A stretch of 64,000 bases of DNA from Symsagittifera roscoffensis. Lineage: Eukaryota; Xenacoelomorpha; Acoela; Convolutidae. Where the stretch lies: positions 75,973,617-76,037,616 of the forward strand of contig NC_087063.1 of the NCBI RefSeq assembly GCF_963678635.1, read 5' to 3'. The position numbers and the translations under genes were made by a program. Each line of letters begins with the position of its first letter. Within the stretch, counting starts at the first letter, position 1. Below the pieces are notes generated by a model, which was given only the letters and a program-made list of their open reading frames with translations, did not search any database and was not told the DNA's origin. Shown here in pieces: positions 9,801 through 21,070 of this stretch.

Positions 9801-12520
9801 CTTTAAAAAAATTTTAGGGCCCGTCATCAAAAATGGATATCTCAAAATAGTACAAAGGGTAAACCCTTTGTGTCGGCAGGGGGTCGAATTCTTGAGGGGG
9901 GGGGCTGATATTTTTACATTTACGATATTTTTACGATACTGCTTTTGTATGGGCGTTTTACAAAATATAATAAAGATTGTACAAAAACATCGCGGAATTT
10001 TGATAGAGAACCGCAATACGAATGGATTTATTCTCCGTATTGAGAAAATCAAATTTGGTTAGTCAAATATTTGTTTTCTTACCTCATTTTACTTGTAATA
10101 TAAGCATTGAGGACTACGTTTAGAATTAGTGGTGATATGCTGAAAACAAAACCGTAGCTTAGAAACAAGAACTCAAACTTCTGTGCAACTTTTTCACCAA
10201 CTTTGCAAATATTGACAGGTTGTTCCATCTCCATAAGGAAAATTGTAGGTAGATATGCCAAAATTGTGAAAACGAAATTGGCGGTTGTTACCACGGCAGG
10301 ATAGATGAATTTGTACATGACATGACGCCTGTACCAAAGAAAGTGTCGCATTGCTACGACCCGGTCTATGGTGAGGAGCAATTGTTGATTATAGGAGGCG
10401 ATTGTCAAGGATATGCCCAGCCATCGTGATAGTTTGCAGGAAATTGGAGAGAAATCAGCATATTGTAGACTGTAAAAACGAAGAAGTTACCCGGGTCGAG
10501 GTCCGCGACTTAAGAAAATACTTTGTAAGTCGTGCCGCATACCGTTTTCAGACTGGATTTCGCAGTCGCGCCGCGTGCTTAAGTCGCGCCGTCAGTCTTT
10601 TCTTAAGTCGCGCCGTCAGTCTTTTATTAAGTCGCACCGCTTAAGTCTTTTCTTAAGTCGCGCCGCTAAAGTCTTTTCTTAAGTCGCGCCGCTTAAGTCT
10701 TTTCTTAAGTCACGCCGCTTAATCTTTTCTTAAGTCGCGCCGCTTAAGTCTTTTCAGTTTATATATAATTCTTGGCAAATCAAAATCAAGAAGAGATATA
10801 TAAATATTTTTGATTTGTTAGAAAAGCATCTCGTATTGATAAAAATCGTTTTTCGTTTTTTTTCTGATAAGAAACGTTTTTCACAGTCTACGAAATGAAA
10901 AAAAAACATGTATATGCGTAAATGATTTTTTGTCCATAATTTCGTTATAAAAACATTTTGAATGAAGTTTCGGCATTTTTTTCCATTATTTGCTACTTTC
11001 TGTCCATTTGAGGGAGATATTGACATCTTAGAAATTTTATGAAATGTAAAATTCAATAAGATTGATTAAATATCCGCTTACGCGTTTTTAGTTAATTCTT
11101 CCAAATAGGCCAAACCCCCATAACTTTACGAAACCTTTTGCTAGTTAAAAAGATAAAACTTGTCTGGAAGAAAAAAATACCCCGATCACAATTAGTGCAT
11201 TTGTTTCCAAAATTCAAAACTATAAAACTGTTTCATTCCAATTTCTTAATAATTAGACGGAATAATTGTGCTCAGGGTAAAGGTTTTTTCGCCAGACAAA
11301 TTTTCACATTTTGACCAGTAGTTTTTGACAAATTTGGTTACCATATGAAAATATTTGATATCTTGAGCCAATATAAAGAAATTTTTGTCACATTTGTTTC
11401 TTTTTCGCCATAAAAATTTGCCAAGTTGGTCTATTTAGAAGTTTAAACGTGCAAAAAATTTTTCTCTCAAACCCAATAACGACATAGAATGAAACATGCC
11501 ACGTGTATTGCAAAAAAGTCTCAATTTGCGAACACAACAAGCATAACCGGTTGCTGTGTAAGTAGCGCAGAATGTTCTGACCATTTTCAGAAAAACTACA
11601 ATTAAAAGTTCTTCAAACTGATATGTTCTTAAAATTAAGGTCATTTTTTGTATGTGGTGTGATGATAAAACTACACTCAGCTTAAAAAATAATAAAATAG
11701 GAATAATCGACAAGTTTTCATAAAAAAATAACACAAAAAATGAAAAAACAATTGTTTTCTTTTTTTGAATAATCTTTTTTTAACTTAAAAAAATCATCTT
11801 GCCGGGAAAATGTCAAAAATTGCTTTCAAAACTAATTACAAATTGGAAATCATGTTTTAGCTGAAATGACTATTTTAACAGGTTATCATTACTTTATTTA
11901 ATCGAAATTAGACAACAACCAAAAAATTCAAACCAATTTTTCTTTTTCTTAATTTTCGAATCACGGCTGAAAGGGCTTTAATAGTGTATATCACTGAACT
12001 CAGTCCGATGATTTTTTATAGTACCAGATTTTGCGTGGAAAAACAAAAAAACTGAAACCTACCCGAATACAAAGTTCCTCCCTGTTTTCAATGGTCGGAT
12101 CAAAAATTTATAATGTAGAGTGGGGATGGTTTTCAAACATATAAAAAAATGTAGCTTTTTGGTATTTTTTAGAACTTCACCAAAATTTTGAAGTCAAAAA
12201 TTACACCATTAGATGTCAAAGGGCAATCGGATCATGTTTAGGACTTGATACAAGCAGTCTTGTTGAAATTGTGCTTACGATATGAGGCCAAAAGATTGAA
12301 TAATGTCTGTCGCTGCTAACAAAAATATATAAACTTTGGAAGCTCTTTTGACTCCAGTTTTAGCTATAATGAAGCAGATAATAAAACAGCAAACCACAGC
12401 AAAAGAACATACACATGGAAATATAAAATTTCGAGTGATTGAGACCGCGAAAGTCAGGTTGTTCTCAAAATTTAACACGTAAGGTTCAGATAAATTGTTT
12501 ATTATCGAAACGTTTATCAT
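6474..12520 (-). CDS. Rhodopsin-type G-protein-coupled receptor, three exons
   Basis: Exons 12520-12279, 10469-10083 and 6840-6474 join to 996 nt, 331 residues plus stop, with no disruption. Both introns are GT-AG and phase 2 (donors C|GTAAGC and AG|GTAAG; acceptors TTTTTACAG and TTTTTTGCAG). The ATG at 12520 precedes three N-glycosylation motifs, expected for an extracellular N-terminus. Seven hydrophobic segments are seen. Landmarks: Asp72 in LAATD (2.50), Cys92 exactly 24 residues before Asp116-Arg117 of the DRY site, Cys169 in extracellular loop 2, Pro194 in TM5. TM7 lacks NPxxY and reads LNMPIV, and a helix-8 Phe-Arg pair follows. The spacing fits peptide-receptor-like families such as FMRFamide-type receptors, but ligand and exact family are unknown. 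The protein would sit in the plasma membrane and couple to G proteins. Confidence 0.85.
9420..9575. repeat. Diverged foldback repeat
   Basis: Contains AATGCTAATCGTAC and, inverted, GTATGATAAGTATTTT with several TCATACAATTTT-like pieces. The same words make the clearer inverted repeat at 41251-41395, so the two loci appear to share a foldback family. Confidence 0.4.
9580..9907 (+). mobile_element. hAT-type miniature element, diverged copy without ends
   Basis: Aligns by eye with the body of the element at 52937-53369: shared words include GAGCTCTCC, TTTTCTGCGC.GCAGGC, GCGCTCCCCCCTCAAAATT and the G-run near the right end. The terminal inverted repeats are not visible here. Lies in GPCR intron 2. 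Confidence 0.65.
10083..10469 (-). CDS. GPCR exon 2 (TM3 to TM5)
   Basis: Runs from the acceptor TTTTTACAG (AG at 10471-10470) to the donor AG|GTAAG (GT at 10082-10081). It encodes conserved Cys92, the TM3 end with TIDRVVAMRH in place of the DRY motif, TM4, Cys169 in loop 2 and TM5 with Pro194. The exon adds 387 nt and keeps phase 2 on both sides. Confidence 0.86.
10496..10757. repeat. GC-rich tandem repeat, about 26-bp unit
   Basis: Seven or so imperfect units built from TTAAGTCGCGCCG and AAGTCTTTTC. The left edge carries one inverted piece (GCGACTTAAGAAAA), so the array can fold back. It lies in GPCR intron 1, ending about 25 bases before the exon 2 acceptor. The plus-strand frame 10402-10644 is a by-product. 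Confidence 0.85.
11060..11335. repeat. Dispersed repeat with internal inverted arrangement
   Basis: The reverse complement of 11060-11200 resembles 51925-52180 (shared CAGACAA, TTTTTAACTAGC, CGTAAAGTTATG, GCGTAAGCGGA). A second, plus-oriented CAGACAAATTTT copy at about 11266-11335 makes an inverted pair inside the locus. Confidence 0.5.
12100..12268. repeat. Dispersed repeat, second copy at 52.3 kb
   Basis: Shares GGGATG.TTTTCA near its left end and GATAC.AGCAGTCTTGTTG at its right end with 52285-52440. It ends a few bases from the GPCR exon 1 donor. Confidence 0.4.
12279..12520 (-). CDS. GPCR exon 1 (N-terminus, TM1, TM2)
   Basis: Encodes residues 1-80 and two bases of codon 81. N-terminus carries NVS, NLS and NLT sequons. 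TM1 spans about residues 32-53 and TM2 about 62-82 with Asp72. The donor C|GTAAGC is at 12278-12277. The longer frame upstream starts with TTG, so the ATG at 12520 is preferred. Confidence 0.83.
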
Positions 12521-15150
12521 TTCAATGGTTAAATAATTTCTGAAATGACAAATTTTCTTCCAATTTGCTTGAATCGGAGTTAAACAGAGAAGCAATTTAA
12601 ATTATGCAAGTTAAAGAAGCTGAATTGTGCTCGCACGTTGTTTTTTTTTATCCCTTTAACGTGCCGATGTGATCAAACCAAGATTTGAGCAGCTCGACTA
12701 AAATAAAATGTTTCGATTAACTTGACAAGAAACATCTACGTTTCATCCAAACTATCCGAAACGATATTTTTTGTACAATTCGATTTTTGTACCAAAAAAG
12801 TCTGTGTTCAGCCAGAATATTCAAAATGGTTATTTTTGTACGACTTTGGCAAAAATTTTATTCAACGGTGTTTTTACATATGATATACACTTCACACCAT
12901 GTTATATTTTGACCGGCTCTACTTAAGCTAGCTATGATTCGAAATTGTGCTTGTGTATGTTTTGACTGAGTGTCCGATTATATCGCGACATTTTGATCGA
13001 TAAAAAGTCCGTTTTTGCGTGAGGACTCTGGATCGCATCTTTCTGAAACTTAAGTCGTAGACCTCGAAATAGGTTTTGTCTCATACTTTTTCCAATAATT
13101 TTTGTGGTGGGTGCCTTTTGGGGTGGATTTACAATTCAGCTTAGTTTTATAATTAATACGCGTGAAACAAAGATGAATGCAACAAAAATGAACAAAATTG
13201 ATGTTTTCTTTTTCTTGAATTGGGGACTTTTAAAATAACGGTCAGTCAAATGATGAAATTTTCCTTCCATCAGAGATGAAATGTCACCGCGAGAGCAAAT
13301 TTGGGTGAAAATATAATTAGCAAAGCAGTTTGGGGAGCAATTTAAAAACTATTCAATTTAGGAACAAAAAACAAAAATTTCGGAAACCATTGTCTATTAT
13401 TCTCCAAATAATTCTCTACAAAAGCCATACTGTATCTAGCCCTGAAAATAAATTTCGGAAATCACTGAAATCAAAAGCGGGTGAAAGTATTCTGTTCAAT
13501 TACGTCAAATTTTAGTCAATAAAAGCCAATTATGTCAAAAAACTCAAAAAAAGTCCTGACTCTTGGCAGTCTGACAAAATTGACAGCTTCGACAAGCTGT
13601 CCATTTGGATTTTTGACCATAGTGATAAACAGACTTGGAAAATGATTTTCTTTTCTAATTTTTTTTTGCTTTTTTAAAATAAGCTTTTATTTTCATCCGA
13701 TGACAGCAAATATGACAAAACTGTTTGTATCTGTATTTCAAGCTGGTAAACAAAATGTTGAATGTACAATAGATAGAACGTTTTTAATTTTTTCAATTTT
13801 GTTTCTATCCTCTTTCTCACGAAATGTTAGTTAAGGCCGTTGATTCAGTTAACATGCCTCAAACTGGCAAATTTCAAGCCCAACTGGTTGGATGTTTTTT
13901 AATTTCCTTGCTTTCAATTTTTTATTTGATGCAAAGTATTTGTTTTTACTAACCAATCATTTTCCATGGTATACCACTGTTTAACCCCACGTTATTTAGC
14001 TCCCTATTCTTACACACTAATTTACGACCCCGAAACAAGATAGCCCCACAACAATTCAACTCCTTTTTATTATCGAAAATTTATTTCATATCAATTCCTT
14101 GTACAACTTCAGCAGTATTTCAGTAAAGTGCACTACTTGAGACCTGAAAAGCCATTCCTAAAGAGCTATAATGTTCAAAGCGTCCTTCATTTTTCCTTTT
14201 TCTCAAAAATGAATGAGAAAAATTGGAAACTCGGATTAAAAAAGATGTGCGAAACGAACCACGAATTTGCAATAGCACTTAAAAATTTACCTTCACTGGC
14301 TTTCGAAAACAAAAAAAACAGAAGAAATAGGAAATTCTTAGAATAAAATCATCGAGTAAATTCAAATAGTATGCGATTGCAGCCTAAAAAATTCGGAAAA
14401 ACTTGCAAACGTTGACAAGCTTTGCCTTTATTTTGGTTCTAATTACAAAAACAGTCTAGTCCCGAATCGAGAAATCAGAAATCTACTCACCCTTCACTGT
14501 GGAACTAAAGAGATGCGGTAATATCCGGTTGGACCAGAACAACAAATGCTGTAGAAAGCTAGCATTATGGCATACCGTCATTTTTTATTAGTTCACTACT
14601 AAGTATTTGTAAAGCAATTGCAAACTTGCAAAAATACGGCTCCCGTCGAAAACTTAATTTATTTACCGCCTCGAGTGGGCTTCAACTTACAAAAAAAAAG
14701 TTCAGATTCCTTAACAAAAAAGTGCAGGATATTATGTCAAACTTAAGCTAAATTTTAATTCATTTGTTTTTTTTTGTATAAATTTTTAAACTTCGATTGT
14801 AGTTTTTCATTTTTTTTGGATAAAAGATGTCTCCTTGCAGCCTTCCGGAGACGTAAAAAAGCCTTAACTTGACTTACAAAAATGCTGTTTCTACTAATTT
14901 AATCCCGGAGCTATCCCTCCTTTGGTGGCACGCTAGTTTGAAACTAGGAATTAGTTAACTTTATATACATTGCTTTGTATGCCGAAAGTTCAAAAAAATT
15001 GGCAAATGTTAGATGGTTCGAAAAAAATACTTTAAAATGATCGGTATTTCAAAATTAGATCGATCAAATATTTGGTCACAACCAGGTTTCATTTTTTTGT
15101 TCCAACTACTCTTAACTCACAGTAAAAGTCAAATCAACGTTACAATAGTT
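12521..15150. other. No gene seen
   Basis: AT-rich sequence upstream of the GPCR. Small frames at 13330-13515, 14128-14346 and 15013-15240 show no domain. Any GPCR promoter should be at its left end; I cannot point to a convincing element. Confidence 0.5.
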
Positions 15151-15175
15151 TATTCAAATCCAGACTTGAGTACTC

Positions 15176-15407
15176 TGATTCATTTCTTGAATATCAATCG
15201 CTTCGGCAAGCACCAGTGTAGCAATGTCCATTGTGGCTAACAAAAGCAGGTTTACATTGTAGACCATCCGTAAATACGTCGGGCCAACTCAATATCGGGG
15301 TTGATTCAACTCGTGAACATCAATAGTTTCGGTAAGTACTAGTGTACCAGTGTCCATTGTGGCTAACAAAAGCTGATTTACATCGTACAGCATCCGTAAA
15401 TATTTCT
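15176..15407 (-). repeat. Tandem duplication, 126-bp period
   Basis: Two diverged copies share TGTCCATTGTGGCTAAC (15225 and 15351), AACAAAAGC and CATCCGTAAATA. They lie directly after the RT element's coding end (minus strand) and could be its 3' untranslated tail. Confidence 0.7.
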
Positions 15408-17361
15408 CTAGGGTAAGAAATCACCGTCTGAGCCAAGACTCCTCCACTTGGTCCTTGTGCCTCGGAAGCACACACTGGAAGCACGGAGCACTGCAAAAGA
15501 CAGCCGGCACTTCACCCTGTTCATAGTTTTTCTATAGGGGTTCTCCCACTTGGTGGATAGTGCTTCTCCTATTCTCCGAAGGAAACTTGCAAATTCTGGA
15601 CCAAGCATCCCATCAACAGACACGACAAGAGGAGCGAAAGACATAGGTCTTTCCTGACACGCGTCCGAATATTTTGTCTTTTTCTCAACCTCTGCTGAAT
15701 GCAAAACACTCATGGGGCTTCTGTTCTGATAGAAGATGGCGTTGGTGTCAGAGACACGAATATCAAAAGACGCTCTTCCTTCCCTGTCTAAAAGAAACTC
15801 CACGACAAAACAAATGTGCAATTAATGCGGGTGCCTCATCTTGCGGGTTGTGTTCTCTAATAACATGCTCTTTCTGTACACCCTTCCACTTTAAAGAAGC
15901 TAAGTCGCCTACAGCATCCCTAATCTCATTGTGCCGTAAAGTTACGAGACAAATTTTTGTGCACGCTAACGCATGCCGTAGGGTGAATGGTGACTGACAA
16001 CCATCGCAAAAAGTTGGTGAAGCGATCAAGTTTTTGTTATACCGGACACTCAATGCATCCCGAAACTCCACTTCCGAAAGATCAATGCTTTCTGCAGTAA
16101 TCGGTAACGCTGTCAGCCAGGCTTACAAGCTTCCTTCATTGATTCGTCTTACTGCGCGATCTTGGTCTGCTGGTAGCTCATTCAATAACTCCCCCAACAA
16201 CTCGTCATGTTTTTCTTCCATAATTCGATGATGTTTTTTTTTTGCGATTGAGACATTTGCTTCCTGTGGTCTTCATGGGAAAAACCGTGCTGATCAACAA
16301 TAGCATCATAAAGAACCGTAACTGCTTCCCGTGACGTGTGTAAGACTCATCAGCGAAACTGGTTGGGTTAGACACTCCAAGACCACCCTTTCTTGCTGGC
16401 AAACAAAAGAGACGTCTCTCCATTGATGAAATCGACGAAGTTCCAAGTATTGGATGTAAGAATTTCTCCATCAGAAGGTTCTCTAGCGGTTGAAAAAGCT
16501 GACTAGAACCACCCTAAAAACACGATGGGAAAATTCCATTCCGCTTGTAGGGACTTAGTCAGTCCTGATAAAGCACATTGTGGTTCTGTTTTTGCCACAA
16601 ACGAAAGTTTCTCATTTTTGTCTACCCATTCAAGTTCGTTCCTTTTCAGGTAGATGTCCTTCTCATTTCCGTCTCCAATGAAACCGCTCAAAAACCTCTT
16701 CCCTTCCACTATAGTATTCGAGTACTTGTCAAATATGTGATGCGCTTCTTCAGCATATTGTTTATCGACAACCAAAAAACTTCTGGATGTAACCGAAGGC
16801 GGGACCTTCCTTAATCAAGTTTTTGAGCCATATCTCCAATTTCTTGAGTTTTGCCATGGCCGCAGAATCATCAGCATACCAACTTTGTAACACATTTTTT
16901 GGATCTTTTAACTTCCGAATCAGGGGAAGAAGTGAAACACCATAGAAGAACACCGCCAGTGGGTCTCCCTGTGTGGTTCCTTACCTACTGTATATCACTT
17001 CATTGGCGCCAGCAACGAAAAGCGTTGCGAAGCCTCTGTATGTGTTGAAGAGAAATCTAGACCATCTAGGCCACAATATTTGAGCATTCCACAACGCTGT
17101 TTCACGATTGAGCGAGTTGAAAACATTTGATGCATCCATCAACAGCATGCCACAGCCATCTTCCTTGTTGTCATCAAAAATATCAGAGAGCGCATGAATT
17201 GCACCTCTAACGCCAGCTTTCAGCCCACAAGTTAATGGATCAGTCGAACATGTTTCTTCAAGGTCAGTATTTGTGAACTCAGTCACACTTTTGCAAATTA
17301 GTCTCCGTAGACACTCGCCTATGCCAATAGATTGCACGCCAGGACATTTAGCAACCAGTTT
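15408..17361 (-). pseudogene. Decayed retroelement: RT plus C-terminal zinc domain
   Basis: Pieces in changing minus frames make one protein: RT (17361-16764), a middle part (16775-16205) and a C-terminal part (about 16200-15408). RT motif A is LLMDASNVFNS, motif B GTTQGDPLA and motif C WYADD. The middle has LPARKGGLGVSNP and the end a Cys/His cluster (CDGCQSPFTLRHALAC) followed by RHNEIRD. This combination is known from retroelements widely annotated as uncharacterised proteins in cnidarians and other invertebrates; I cannot name the clade. Lesions include TAA at 16983-16981 just before motif B, a frame change near 16770, TAA in the middle part and a frame change near 15800. The 5' part is missing. 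It is dead. Confidence 0.82.
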
Positions 17362-18973
17362 TCATTTCTTTTTCTTTTAAGCTCAATCAATTTAACTTTA
17401 TTAGCAAGAACACTTTCAAGATCAACTTTATTTTTGGAAAATTCTGAAAGTTTGATTAAAATTTTGAATAGTGCTGGTCGGATTAGTTTTCAAGTTCTTT
17501 TCAAAATCTAGACTATCGGCAAGATCTTTTTTGTTCAATTCAAAACCGCATTTAGCAGCTTGCATGTTATTTTGTTTTGTTTAGCATGTATTTTTGCAAT
17601 TAAAGCTTTGATGTTTACCAATTAAAGCTTTGCTATGGTTTCGAATACCATTTAAGTAAGTTTCTTTTTGTTTCGAACAATTGGTTTCAAATAGGGGTTA
17701 AATTGATGTTTGGTTATCAAACTCTGGCTTATATGAGAGGGAGTTAGGAAAAATAGGTTTTGAAAACGCGGGGTGATAAGCTTCGAAACCATATTCCATA
17801 CCTAGCCCCTAATTATTTACTGAAAAATCTGACCAATTTTACAAAACAGACCAGTGCTCAAAAATACGATTAGCTTGAAAAATACGGTTTGAAGGGTTAC
17901 CTTACAATAGCTTCCTGCGTCTCCAGTGATCACGTTGACTTTTAAACTTTTAAGACAAAAAAGTTGAAAAAACATACCCAGGCGAAAAAAGGTTGGGCTA
18001 AAAACGGATAGAGTGTTCCAACCGAAAACTTTCAATGAGATAACAGAAAAAAGAGCATAAGAATTATATCAGCTTAGATTAGATAACGCTTAATCTTAGA
18101 TTGTCTCATCCTAACTGACAAAAACGAACGAATTTCGTTGGGTTTAGTTTACAAAATGCTGCCTCAAAAAAGTAAAAGTCCTGACTTGAAAAAAATCAGA
18201 TCAACAAAAAAGCAGAAGTTTTTAATTTGACCTCTTCCTTAACTCTCTCAACAGTTTCTGCATTTTTTGAAGAAGTTGTAACAGATATCTAAAATATACT
18301 TCAATTTTTTGCCAAACTGCACTTGATTTCCAAAACATGATCAATACCTGCAGATATAACTCATAGTCATGAAAAAAATCCTTCAGCACAAAAAGTATAA
18401 ACATAAAAAAGAATTTGAAGTCATCGATTTTTTTTCAAGACCATCAACTTTGTAAGTTTTGCAAACTGCTGTCAATAAAATTTTAACTGTAAAACATGCT
18501 CATAAACCTGTCAAAAAATTATTGTTCTCAATTTTATGTATTTAAATTGTTTATATTAATAAATACCAGATAGTCGAGGCTCTCTTTGGATCTAATTGAA
18601 TCATTTTTCTCATTCATACATACACTATTTTTTTTGATATTTGTGAATTAAAAGTAAAAGTTGCCAATTAAAATCGTATCACTGTTGGCGTCGATGCGCA
18701 ATCAAAAAGTAAGTAAGTAACCAGGGCTAACTAAAAAAAAAGTTAAAATTTCATTGCGCGTTCTCAAAATCTAAGCAATCTAAATTAAATTTAAAAATGT
18801 CTATTGAATCTTCGGATACTATTCATTTTACCTACAGAAGAGAAAAAAAATATAGAGGTTTAAAATTTTGAAAGAATTTCTAATCATCTGCTCATTTACT
18901 ACACTTACCTGAACCTTATGAGTTGATTCCGTATTCTCTAGACCTTTTGATTAGGCGTCAAAATCCCTAAAAA
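17362..18973. other. No gene seen
   Basis: AT-rich flank between the RT pseudogene and the giant LTR element. Small minus-strand frames (17817-18035, 18222-18404) have no domain. A piece near 18911 (CTGAACCTTATGAGTTGATT) resembles leader sequence near 20352 inside the giant element. Confidence 0.5.
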
Positions 18974-18977
18974 AATT
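18974..18977. repeat. Target site duplication (left), AATT
   Basis: AATT directly before the 5' LTR; the same four bases follow the 3' LTR at 37753-37756. Four to six bases is usual for LTR elements. AATT is common in this sequence, so the match alone is weak, but it falls exactly at the LTR ends. Confidence 0.75.
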
Positions 18978-19363
18978 TGGAACCTGATTTAAACTACATT
19001 TTATTATTGGATAATTTAGATATTTTACCACTGTAAAGTATTTAATATTAACCAATCATAATCCATCCAACTAACAACCCACTTATTTGTAAGCAACAGA
19101 GAGATTTGGATTTAACTTAGAAATTAGTTGCCTCTCCAAGAGAACTTCAGCAGCCGCAATAAACCAGTATACCCTAGATCTATTGAGCCTAGCAGAGACT
19201 AGTTAAACACCCTGAGACTAGTAAGTATAAGAGTAAGATTAGGATCGGTATTAGACTAAGAAGTTGCACGAATCTATCCGGCCGAAAATAAGATAGCGTG
19301 ACGAGCAGACGGTGTACCCTATCCGAAATTACTCTATGAGTTAAGCACATTGGTCATAACTCA
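18978..19363 (+). repeat. 5' LTR of giant element
   Basis: Matches 37430-37752 with three substitutions over about 320 aligned bases. It has 63 bases (about 19080-19142) that the 3' LTR lacks. Starts TG and ends CA. Confidence 0.93.
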
Positions 19364-20660
19364 TCTGGTGCGACCATAAGTCTCGAATAAGACCTTAATA
19401 GCTTACAACTAACCAAAAATAGATTAGAAATTAGACAAAACATTTTCAAAATGTTATACGATAATAATTTAATTGAAATGTCTCTACGACTCAATAGATC
19501 AGAGCCGATATTCCGAACGATAAAAGAACTACCCGGAATTGGAAGAAGACCTCGGACAAGAGACGACATACGACAAAGTAGAAACTTACCATTTAGTTTT
19601 ATGATTTTACGGCAAAAGCCAACACAAACTTTTGTATTTAGAATCTTATTAGCCATGAATTTAGATTTTCATTTGCAAACATAAAATTTTGAAGTAAACC
19701 TTCATGATCATTTCAGGCGCTGAACAAAATTATTAATGTACAATAACGATTGATAAAAAGATCTCAGATCGTTTTCTTAATTTCTGCAGTATTATATAAA
19801 ACATAATTGAAAATATTTGTTGAAAATAAAAATAAAAATTAGTAACATGACAATAAATTGTTTGTAATCATAAATCATCCTGTTGTTCCAGCTTTATCAC
19901 CTAAACATAACAGCAATCATAAGCTCACTAATATCATTAAAAGAACTAAATCTTTTCATTCAATAAATTTAAATCATTTTAGACTTAAATTCACTTAATT
20001 TTAAAAATCATATCATCAAGGCTTATCCTTGGATCTTAATAAATTTCCTATCTCAATAAATTTAAAACCTGATCATCAAGGCCTATCCTTGGACTAACAG
20101 AACAATTTTGTTCTCCCCCACCCACTTAGCAATTGTCTAACGACCTCAAACGTCGATTCACTATCCAACCCTTCCAAAAGACCCAGGACTAATAGAAATT
20201 TTTAAACAAAACTAACCATTCAAATTAAGATAAACAGTGAAGAACTTCGGTTATTCATCTTCACTTGAACCCTCCTCTTACCAGACCCAGGATAGATCTT
20301 AGACTCAGTAATTTTAAAATAGTATCTAAGGAACTACTTGCGTTCTAATTATACCTGAACCTTGTGGATCGATTTACTATTCTCCAACCCTTGAACACAA
20401 TCACTACCCCTAAGTAAGATTAAGTAAGTTAACACCTTAGCTTAGACTAGCCACGAAAAAGAAAAAAATAATTCTCCGGAATCGATATACTTTTCTCTCC
20501 AACCCTGAACAAAAAGACCCAGGTTAAGCTAACCAAAAAATCGTAAAGACTAACAGTCTAAGGAAATAGAAATAACTAACAACTTCTTGCATCCCTCATC
20601 CTAAACCTTATGTCATTCAAAAATTTAGGAAATAAACAAACAATCGTTTTACACAACTGT
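19364..20660 (+). other. Untranslated leader of giant element
   Basis: About 1.3 kb before the first coding frame. It holds a 77-codon ATG frame at 19451-19684, open opposite another frame, with no domain; it could be an upstream ORF. Imperfect repeats of ATCAAGG.TATCCTTGGA occur near 20028 and 20075. Confidence 0.6.
19366..19381 (+). promoter_or_regulatory. Primer binding site candidate
   Basis: TGGTGCGACCATAAG follows the LTR after a two-base spacer and starts with TGG, fitting the 3' CCA of a tRNA primer. Species not identified. Confidence 0.6.
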
Positions 20661-21070
20661 GAAATAGATTAAAAAAATACGATCTTGTAATCACACCTCA
20701 TACACAAACAGTTGGATACATTAGAACAAAACGACAAACAATAAAACGAAAAATTATAAACAGACAAAGACAAATCACACGAAAAAGATTTTCAAAAAAC
20801 AGAAACGCATTTTCTGAATCAGAAGCCAGCAGTTTAGATGAACTCTACAAATTAAAAGAATCAATTGATAAAAATTGTCCCATCCACGATCAACTATATT
20901 TTTCCGACTCAGAAACAACTTCAAATTCATCAAAAAGAGGAAAAAGAAGAATAAAAAAGCAATACAAACACAAACCAGTACACTTGTATAATTGGAATCA
21001 ACCAATTAGACACATCGATAGTTATATATTAACAGTCATCAAACGAAAAAATGAGCCACACTCAAAGTGA
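20661..21070 (+). CDS. Small basic frame before gag, no ATG
   Basis: Frame 2 is open for about 136 codons from the TGA at 20658-20660 to the TGA at 21068-21070. It has no in-frame ATG, and its first third is rich in Lys and Arg (KRQTIKRKIINRQRQ), followed by an acidic Ser-rich part and a second basic patch (KRGKRRIKK). It overlaps the Gag ATG at 21051 by 20 bases. It could be an accessory exon, or an extension read through some non-AUG or spliced start. Function unknown; low complexity in an AT-rich frame could also keep it open by chance. Confidence 0.35.

Larger units (their letters stand above)
6841..10082 (-). other. GPCR intron 2 (3.2 kb)
   Basis: AT-rich intron with GT-AG ends. It holds a foldback-like stretch at about 9420-9545 and an end-less hAT-type miniature element at about 9580-9907. 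A 101-codon plus-strand frame at 8373-8678 has no recognisable domain and I treat it as chance. A stretch at 7555-7640 contains short C and G runs but nothing I can name. Confidence 0.6.
10470..12278 (-). other. GPCR intron 1 (1.8 kb)
   Basis: GT-AG intron containing the tandem repeat at 10496-10757, a foldback-like repeat at 11060-11335 and another dispersed repeat at 12100-12268. Small minus-strand frames here (10754-11056, 11435-11734) show no domain. Confidence 0.65.

Noticed and set aside
10402-10644. Plus-strand 80-codon frame over the tandem repeat
   Set aside because: Explained by the repeat unit; it lies opposite a real exon and intron.
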